DNA from: Manihot esculenta
Lineage: Eukaryota; Streptophyta; Magnoliopsida; Malpighiales; Euphorbiaceae
Reading direction: 5' to 3'
Assembly (NCBI RefSeq): GCF_001659605.2
Contig: NC_035161.2
Location: 8,212,638 to 8,276,637, forward strand
Length of the DNA stretch: 64,000 nucleotides
Part shown: piece after piece, positions 55,991 through 64,000 of the stretch
Layout of the letters: each line of letters starts with the position of its first letter
How positions within the stretch are numbered: the stretch's first letter is position 1
Notes under the pieces: generated by a model
Seen by the model: only the letters and a program-made list of their open reading frames with translations
Databases searched by the model: none
What the model was told of the DNA's origin: nothing
Position numbers and translations under genes: made by a program

Positions 55991-57811
55991 TCATTCATGC
56001 TGGGCATCTCTCATCTGCCGCTGTGCGAGGTGCTGCTGATGGAGGTGGTGCTGCTGCTGGAGGTGAAGTGGCAGCTGCTGCTGATCATTGATCTGGAAAG
56101 GTAGTTTCGGAGTGAAATATATTGGTTGCTGAGACATTGCAACTTGAGATGGTTGAATGTAATGCTCTTGTTGCATTGTGGACTGAGGGGATGTCTGCAA
56201 TTTTTGACAGAAGCAAATGTTGCAACATTCAAAAAGCAAAGAGAAAAAGAAAAGTACTTTGGGGTGCATTCATCGGCATTTTCACCTGAGAAGGCATTGT
56301 TGTCCCTTGTGGTTGGGCATCAGCTATTCTAGCTAGGTACATCAGGTTCTGCTGTAGCTGAGCTTGATAACTGGATCATTCGCAATGTCATATGGCCAAA
56401 TATACCAATATGCACCATGTAAAGGTACAATGAAATTGACTAAATGCTACAAATATTTCTGATTTTAGTAGTCTTTAGATTTCTCTAAGCAAGAAAGGAG
56501 ATTAGCATGCTTAAATGTCGTGAACATTTAGCTGAGAGGTTCTCTGCACTGCTCTTTCTTACATTATTCTACATTCAACTACATCTCAAATAAGTATAAC
56601 AGCTTATGTATCTTCGAAACATCTAAATGAATAGTGACGGATCACAGGCTAAATTGAACATCTCAGTTAATAAGAACTTTTGCGCTAACATTCATATCAA
56701 ACTCAACATACCAATATCTTCAACATGTGAGAATACTGGAAACAGTCACCACATCGATAAGTTGAACACGTGTTAGCACAATCGACAATATGAAAATCAC
56801 TTGCTACTTTTAATGATGGAAAAGAACTGCAAATAAAGTCCAAAGTATGCAAATCATACCATTGGGTACCATAACGGAAACAAAGAAAAGTGAGCATTCT
56901 AGTTAGTTCATCACTCACGAGGCACATTCAGCAAACTTTCCCATATTTTGGTTCTCCAGTATAGCCATAATTAACTGCTTATTCTCGTCCAAGTACTGCA
57001 TAAAGCATAAAGCATAAATAAAACATCATCATCTTAAAATAATAATCAAATTTGTGATTTACATTTCTCCTCAAAAAACTCTGATTTACATTCTCTCCAA
57101 TATTAGACGTGGTACAAAGCAATCAAAAGAATTTGGCCAACGCTAATAGCTTGTGAGTAGTGCTATGACAATTGATATATTAATAAAATGTAACTGAGAC
57201 CCACATCATATGAAATAAGGAGTTAAAGGAAACATCACACAAATAAATTAAAACCCAATACCAAAAGTTGAGAGGCCAGCCCCTGAAAAACAAAAGGGAA
57301 ATGTTGAATCCCAGGGAACCAACATTCCTTGGCAAAACTTGCTTCTTACTCAAACAGTAGTACTATCCGATTCAGATGCTCCATTTCTATCAAACAAATC
57401 CTTGATCAGAAGGTTCACAAGTCTAATCAGTTCTTTTTCTTTTGCAAAATGGGTTATAATAAAAATCGCTTCTTTTTTTATTCAAAAAAAAATCTAGACG
57501 TTCAACAGCAAAGAATTAGGACTCAATAAATCAAGGAAATACCAACTTCCAATCAGAAAACAATTAAGAGAAAAGGGAAAAAAAAAGTTTTCTGAATTTA
57601 AAAACAAAATCTAAACGATAAAGGGATCCTACCACAATGCATGCAAAAGCAAAACCCATTATACAATATAACCAAACACAAAATCTACCTATGTGTAAAA
57701 GATAAAACCCATTACACAGCAAATGAGAAATGTTGTTAATACCTTTTGAATCTGCTCAGTAGTAATGTTGAGTGAAGGGTTCAACATCTGTGGCTGTGGT
57801 GTCTGTTGCAT
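55991..57811 (-). CDS. GIF: GRF-interacting factor (SSXT/AN3 family), short GIF2/GIF3-like
   Basis: Four exons on the minus strand: 57743-57811, 56919-56995, 56286-56370 and 55991-56194, giving 144 residues and a TGA stop. The SNH/SSXT domain occupies about residues 14-75, with landmarks ITTEQIQKYLDENKQLIMAI, NQNMGKFAEC and QQNLMYLARIADAQ. The rest is Gln/His-rich. GIFs are transcriptional co-activators that bind GRF transcription factors and recruit SWI/SNF remodellers to promote cell proliferation in leaves and other organs. Exon borders agree with GT-AG rules and keep the frame. The protein is shorter than the usual 190-220 residues: the Gly-rich part of the QG domain is missing and replaced by a Gln/His tail ending MRDAQHE. 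A TATATA box lies at about 57965-57970. An unseen alternative last exon is possible. Confidence 0.88.
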
Positions 57812-57971
57812 TCTTAACCTTCACAAACTAAAACCCAAGACCCACTAAAACCCTAACCCGACTCTTCTCTGTCTGCGAACGAGGAAGAAGAAAAACTAGA
57901 CAGAAAGGAAAAAAAAACGTATGGATAGATAGAATCAGATAGAGACCAGTGCAGTGTGACTGACTATATAG

Positions 57972-59315
57972 GATACTCAATTTTGGTATATTTTGATTTT
58001 GGTCACTAAAATTTAATTTTTATTTTAAAACTTTTCAAATTTTAATTAAATTTTTATTAAATTTATTCTTATTTATAATTGTAGTTTTCAAATTAATATG
58101 AATTTTAATTAAAAAAAAATCTCCATCTCCTATTATTTACTTTTTTTTGTTATATATTTTCTATTTTTTTCTTTCTTAAAAATATAGAATTTTCTTTTTT
58201 AAAATATATAAAAATTTTAGAATTATATAAAATTATTATAGCTATCCATAACAAAAAAATAAAAATAATAAAATAATAAAATATTTTTTATTGATATTAC
58301 TTATACATTAATTAATAAAAAAAATTAAAAATAATATCTTCTTTTTAATAATCATCGTTATTGTATTTTTTTAATAACATTAAAGGTATATAATATATAG
58401 GTTTTATTTTATTCTATTTTTTTATAATTTATTATTTTAAAGTATTTTAAATATTAAAATTTTATTCTATAAAAATAGAATAATAATTATTTAAAATTAA
58501 TTTTGTTATAAATATATATAAAATTATGTGAATAACTATTTAAAAAATATCCATTAAACTTTAAAATAAAATTATTATTGATAAATAATTTATTTTTAAT
58601 AAAATTTTATATTATTATTTTAAACATAAAAATGTTATATATTTAAAATAAATTAATAAATAATATACATAATATAATTATTTAAATGTGAAAATTTCAT
58701 CCATAAAATTATCTAAATTAATATTTAAAAATTATTCATTAATATTTAAAATAAAATTACGTTTAATTAATATTTTATTATTAATAATTTTTTGTGTGAT
58801 TTAAAAATAAAATATAAAAATATTAATTAAATTATTAAAATAAAATAATCAATAATTAATAAATTGTATGAATAAATATATAAAAAAATAAAATAAAGAA
58901 AAAGAGAATAAAAATAGAAAATAAATAATAAAAAATATTTGTTTTATTTATATTAATCTAAAAATTTATATAATAAATAAAAAAGAGTTTAATAAAAGTA
59001 AATTAAAATTTAAAAAACTAAAAAAAAATAAAATTGAATGGTGAAATTAAAAATATATACAAAAAATTGAATAATTTTGAATGAAAATTATCTGTCAAAA
59101 AACTTTGCGGAAGCTCGCGGAAAATAAACAATCCAAGAAATTTAAACGACGTCGTTCCTTCAAGCAAATAACGGGTAAAGAACCAACCGTTTGTCATGGC
59201 CATTCTGTAGTGGTATACTAAGCGGCGTCGTATTAGGAAGAGGTAAAAGCGAAGCTATGCGGAACCGTTTCTGCATCGAAGAGAAGAGACAGAGATAGAG
59301 ACGGTGTGAAGAGAG
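57972..59315. promoter_or_regulatory. Divergent spacer between GIF and the small membrane-protein gene
   Basis: Most of it (57972-59060) is extremely AT-rich with no gene. The last 200 bases are GC-richer and hold a perfect 12-bp palindrome AACGACGTCGTT (59145-59156) and GCGGCGTCGT (about 59222), both with GACGTC/CGTCGT cores that bZIP factors could bind. These lie about 100-170 bases upstream of the start codon at 59316. Confidence 0.5.
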
Positions 59316-61304
59316 ATGGGTTACGTATTGAGGGTGAGAATGGCGTCATTCTTCGCCGGAGCAGCAACGGCGTCGCTTCTGGGATTCTACGTTCTTTACA
59401 AGGATTACAAGGTTGCCCATGAATCCATTTCTCAACAGGTTAGTACCCAAGAAGAAAAATAGAAAACCCATACTTTCTCTGCTCTTTTTGTTTTTAATCC
59501 TCAAACATCTGGAGAAAACATTAATAGACTAATATTTAGGATGTGGGGTTTTTGGATTTTTCTTGTTATTTCGCTTTTGAAAACGTAAGCAAGTACTTTT
59601 ACCTTGTGATCCAAAGTTAACTTATCAATTTTATTGTTTCAAAATAATAATAGAACCTGTCGATTCTGTTGGGTTATTAATGGATTTCAATTTCTAGAGA
59701 TGTATTTAACTTGGTGGAAGATTTCTTTTGTATTGGTTCAACAAGAAAAGTTAAGGTAAACCCAGAATCATAGTTGTAGACTGGTAGTTTTTGTTTTTAA
59801 ATATATGTTTTCCCCTTGTAGTATAGTTTAGGCATTTGAGCTATTCTTGTTGGGAGTGATCGTTGCCTTGTGCACGTTTAGCCAGCAGAAATGAGGGTAG
59901 GCTTTAGGTTAGGGTGAGGCGTTGAATGGATTGTTTGTAATGTGGACGAATTGGATGAATTTGGTGAAGAAATGTGGAGATTTGAGAAACCTCAACAAAA
60001 GTGAACTGTTTTGTGGAATTCTTCTGAGCCACATTGCTTGATCTTATGTGCTTTTTTATGTCTGAACAGAAAGCCCATTTCTTTCAAGTTTTAATGTCTA
60101 TGCTCAATTCCTGCTTTGATTTATTTGAACTTAGTATGCTTGCTGATGATATTTGAGTTTGTTTTCCCCCTTTTTCTGTGGGGTTAATCCACTTAAGTTA
60201 TGGATCTTCTTGCTGCAATCTTGTTTTCTGACTTAATGTCTGATGGCGTTTCTTGTAGCCGCCTAGGGAAACTCTATAAGTTACAGCCTATGTTTTGCTT
60301 GGCTTAATTACTATGCATGTAAATGCCGAATATTTTATGGGGCAATTTGATTTTTTTGGTCTCTTATTCATTTTCATCATAAAATATTTACAATTAGTTA
60401 TAGGCAAAGACACACATGAGTAGACTTCAGCATTCACAAATCAACTTGAAGGTGGCATTGTCTATTTGGATGACGATAAGGAATTTAGTAAACTGGGCTC
60501 TCTGTGCTGGTGAGATTGGCAATGAAAATGTGGTCCAATTTTATTGCTTTCTAGTGGTTATGTAACAAATTTTGCCTCTTTCCATTCCATGGTCAATCTT
60601 TTTCATTGACACGGTAATCCCACTACATATATTTACAAGGTTGCTTTGTTTTTTTTTGTATGGCGACAGATCCAATGTTGCATCTCTTTGTATTTCTCAT
60701 ATATCTATCTTTCTCTGTCTATAATTCATGTGAGTGTTTATCTCTATATGTTGCTCATTCAGATAGGGTATGATATATTTGGTAGGATGGAATCCTGGCA
60801 TTGTTTGATGAGAATTATATGTTGCCCCATTTGAATTAGGACCTAAATATTATGTGCTAATACGTTGCCTGCTATCTAGCCCCACATAAGTGCAGGTGTA
60901 TTTGATTTCTCCTTGCTACATGAAGAGTGAGATAATTGACTGAGAACAGAAACCCATTATTATTTGAATGTTAATGTCGACTTCTTTTTTTATTTTTTAT
61001 CAATTGAATAATGAGAATGCAGTATTTTTGACAACCTGAACCATGTCTCCAAGGGTAGGACTTTGATTCCCTCCTTTAAGGGTTCCCCACATTTTTAAGG
61101 CTATATTGGGTTAGGTATTTATCTCAATGGATGAGGGCACATGGATGGTCTTTTTGTGTGCATGGAGAAGCATCAATATGGTACTTATTTTGTTTTATCT
61201 TTGATCAGGTGAAAGGCCTACATGATTCCCTGGATACAAGGATCTCTGCTTTGGAAACACTGAAACAAACTGAAGCTTCTCAACCTGCGCAGGCAACAGA
61301 GTAG
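59316..61304 (+). CDS. Small single-pass membrane protein, 72 residues, two exons
   Basis: Exon 1 is 59316-59438 (41 codons, ends CAACAG|GTTAGT) and exon 2 is 61209-61304 (begins after GATCAG, ends TAG). The 1.77-kb intron is phase 0. Residues about 9-30 (MASFFAGAATASLLGFYVLY) form a membrane helix after a short basic N-terminus. The rest is a charged amphipathic helix or short coiled coil (VKGLHDSLDTRISALETLK). This resembles a conserved plant-only small protein of unknown function that I cannot name; a mitochondrial or endomembrane anchor is possible from the basic N-terminus. Confidence rests on the intact splice borders, the hydrophobic pattern and the CT-free 5' flank with bZIP-like sites, not on an identified domain. 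Confidence 0.7.
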
Positions 61305-62349
61305 ATGTCTTGGGGCATTCTACTAGTTCTCACCTCAAACATGTTTTTTCTATTTATGCAATCAATTTCCATGTAGTTTTTCCCCCATCTTAAAAAATAA
61401 TTATTACTTGAGATTCCCTGTATGAATTGCAACAATCAGTTGACAAGATCAACCTGAAAACACGAGTTTGCACTTTTTCTGTTGGTCGAGTGCTGCATTC
61501 AAGCGTTGAAGATTTTCAAATTTGTATGCTGTGGTGTAATTGCCAGGAGTTGGGAGTTGCACCATGTCATTGAATCTAGCCATGGCTGGTTATTAGTTTG
61601 GTGCATATAGAACTCCATGAGAACAAATTTTGGGTGGCAGATAACTGGACTTCAAATAAATTTAGGTTCTTTGAAAAAAATATTCATGTTGGATTCATAT
61701 TTTGTGTCAGGTATTCGCTATCTAATTGGTTTATATAAATAATTTATAAACAGAAAATATATTTCATAATAAAATTTATAATCTTTGAATACTATATTTA
61801 AAAATATATAAATCATTAATATATTGTGGTGTTCGGATAATGATTATCAACTTAAATAAGTTTGGAAATTGAAATTATTAATCAGGTTGGGAATTGGGAT
61901 GGTGTACATGTGGAGTAGTGGAAGAATTAAAATGCAAAATATAGAAATAGTGAAGGATTAAAGTGTAATTTGGCTAACCCCCCTAAAGGACTTTCATAAT
62001 TATCCCAAGATCCTGTAAAGTAACGCTAGGAGCCTCAAATTCTAACCTGTTTTGATACAGACAAAACATCAAGCCTGGATCACATGGTATGCGTCATTCA
62101 TCCCCAAGGTCGTAAGATTATGACAGGTTTGCTTATTCATTCCAAGGACTGATACTATGAGAGAAGATAAGATCATTAAAGATATTGATGGCAACTGAAC
62201 TTGAAAAGAAATAGTTACAATATCTCTAGGCATTTTACTTTCATCAATTCATAATTTGTCATCTAACATCTTCCTGTTCTGCAGTGGAAATCACCTCAGT
62301 GACAACCAAAAACTTCTGGGTTTTTTCTATTATTTACACATGTTTCATG
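61305..62349. other. Convergent 3' flanks, no gene seen
   Basis: Contains the 3' UTR of the small membrane-protein gene on the left and, near 62150-62349, the probable 3' UTR of the receptor kinase on the other strand. Nothing else is recognisable. Confidence 0.5.
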
Positions 62350-64000
62350 TCAATTGTTCAACTTGATAAGAGAAACTACCATGTCTCTCATGGAGGGTCT
62401 CACATCAGGCATTGGTTCAGTGCATTCAAGCCCCAATTCTAACAATCTCAAAGCCTTTTGCTGCTCATCTATTTCCCACAAACTGATTTGCTCATCCAGG
62501 AAACAAATGTACTCATCATTTTCTTGCAGCTTCTTCCTTGTCCAGGCGACAATATCCTGATCTTCTTCAAAGCTGGGGTCTACTGGCAATTTTCTGCAGA
62601 GAAGCTCAAGTAAAATGACTCCATAGCTGTATACATCAACTTTCTCCGTCAATCGGGTGGCATATGCATTTTCTGAATTGTGGATAAGGAGCAAGAAGAG
62701 ACCATTTTAGAACTTAAGCTTCTACCTTGAAAATCTAACATAATGAAGTAAAAGCATAGTTTAATATAGTAGAATGCAGTGTACCTGGTGCAATGTAACC
62801 CAATGTTCCTACAACTGAAGACCTTGTGCTCAAATCAGATTCAGAACCAAGGATCAATCTTGCCATCCCGAAATCTCCAATCTTTGGTTCCATTTCGGAA
62901 TCCATCAAAATGTTATCTGATTTAACATCTCTATGAATAATCTGTGGCAGACAGTCATGGTGAAGGTAAGAAAGGCCTTGAGCAATTCCAAGAGCAATCC
63001 GATATCTGGTTTCCCAGTCCAAAACCAAGCGAGGTTCGTGTTCGTGCAGGATATTGAAAAGTGTTCCTTCAGGCATGTATTCAGTAACAATGAATCCATA
63101 TCCATCTTTGATGCAGTAACCAGCCATTCTAATTATATTTCGGTGCCTTACCAAGCTCAAGGTTCTCATTTCAAGGCTAAAGTTTGTCTCGGATAAATTC
63201 ACCTTCTTGACAGCCCAATGCTTCCTGGTGTTCATAGATTCTGTCCGGTAAACTGTCCCATGCTTCCCCCTCCCTATTACATACTTCTCGTTCCAGCCTT
63301 CAGTAGCACGCATTATATCTTCAAATTTCAATTCTTCTGGTAAATCTTGTGTCACCGATTGACTTTCATGAAGTGATTGATCACGGTGGTATTTTTGCTG
63401 AAGGCCTCGAACCAGTATAACATAAATCAGAACACAAAGCAATGATACAGAAACAACTGCCCCAACAACTATAGCAGCCAGCTGATACCTTCTTGTATGG
63501 CCATCTCTAGCTTCTCCACAGTATCTTGCATCACTACCTAGCAAACAAAGTTCAGGATTTCCAAGGAAAGACCCTGGATATGAAACCATTATTTTCATCC
63601 ATGTAGCTGGGAGTTTCCCTGAGAGTTGATTGAATGATACGTTTACAAAGTAAAGAGAGATCATGTCGTTCAGTACTGCCGGTATCTCACCAGAGAAACC
63701 ATTGCTTGAGAGATCAAGAATCTGTAACTTGTCTAGATTGCCAAGGCAGCCAGGGATTTGACCAGAGAGCTTGTTATGGCTCAAATTAAGAACTGAACTA
63801 AAATGCTTAAGATTACTCAAACTACAGGGAATAGGACCTTCGAGCTTGTTATCAGAAAGCTGCAACTCAAAGAGATTTTGAAGGGAAGCAAAAATGTCCG
63901 GAATTACTCCACTAAGTTTGTTCTCTTGAAGGAGAAGGCTTTGTAATTTTACCCATGAAGTAATCTCCGTAGGAATTTTCCCTGAGAGCTCATTCTTACT
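62350..64000 (-). CDS. LRR receptor-like kinase, C-terminal part (class XI, PEPR-like)
   Basis: Visible are an exon running from the right window edge to 62785, an intron 62673-62784, and the last exon 62350-62672: together 512 residues and a TGA stop. The 5' part lies beyond base 64000. The visible protein has about five LRRs and a membrane helix (AAIVVGAVVSVSLLCVLIYV). The kinase domain follows with GRGKHGTVYR (glycine loop), VKK (lysine), HRDVKSDNI (RD catalytic loop), DFG and VGTLGYIAPE, the last interrupted by the intron after CCAG. All key residues are present, so it should be active. The intron position and the AYATRLTEKVDVYSYG block resemble PEPR-type peptide-receptor kinases, but the exact orthologue is uncertain without the ectodomain. 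It is unrelated to the RLP cluster apart from both having LRRs. Confidence 0.9.

Noticed and set aside
62673..62694. Start of the last kinase exon at an ATG at 62694
   Set aside because: Those bases are intron; the acceptor TTCAG ends at 62673 and the frame joins to CCAG at 62785.

Overview
The window is nuclear DNA of a dicot plant. It is very AT-rich, its real genes are intron-split or single-exon plant families, and it carries plant retrotransposons, MITE-like elements and an endogenous plant pararetrovirus. A woody eudicot, perhaps Malpighiales/Euphorbiaceae, is a guess from overall flavour only; no marker in the window settles the species.

Layout. Bases 1-4984 are the 3' part of an integrated Caulimoviridae-like genome. 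It has a polyprotein frame open from base 2 to 2794 (coat-protein zinc knuckle, aspartic protease, reverse transcriptase, RNase H), an overlapping second ORF (2769-4283), and a promoter with a TATA box. Its right end runs into a (TA)n tract. From about 5 to 35.4 kb lies a cluster of three LRR receptor-like protein genes of the EIX type: RLP1 13122-15881 (-), RLP2 28365-31142 (-) and RLP3 32557-35337 (+). RLP1 and RLP2 sit in two arms of a large direct segmental duplication (about 7.7-17.4 kb and 23.9-31.8 kb). A third, gene-less copy of the RLP upstream flank lies between them. The spacers hold AT-rich dispersed repeat modules, two opposite-facing copies of a 1.05-kb Mutator-like TIR element, a GCTCG-rich hAT-like element, a decayed Athila-type gypsy fragment with its 3' LTR, and a solo LTR with a clear 5-bp target duplication. 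The paralogous arms act as natural empty sites for several of these insertions.

From 35.4 to 64 kb the region is ordinary genic DNA. It contains a SAUR auxin-response gene (39315-39692, +), a broken CDPK-related kinase pseudogene (43.6-44.8 kb, -), and a 15-exon gene for a coiled-coil protein of unknown function (46630-53146, +). These are followed by a GRF-interacting factor of the SSXT/AN3 family (55991-57811, -), a two-exon gene for a 72-residue membrane-anchored protein (59316-61304, +), and the 3' part of an LRR receptor kinase (62350-64000, -).

Biologically, the RLP cluster is a birth-and-death array of cell-surface immune receptors whose duplication, conversion and loss are recorded by dated transposon insertions. 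RLPs lack a kinase and would need partner kinases such as SOBIR1. The most unusual item is the pararetrovirus, because both visible ORFs are long and nearly unbroken, and it sits in a TA microsatellite of one of the local repeats. All coordinates of exons and element ends were read by eye; no alignment or search was run.
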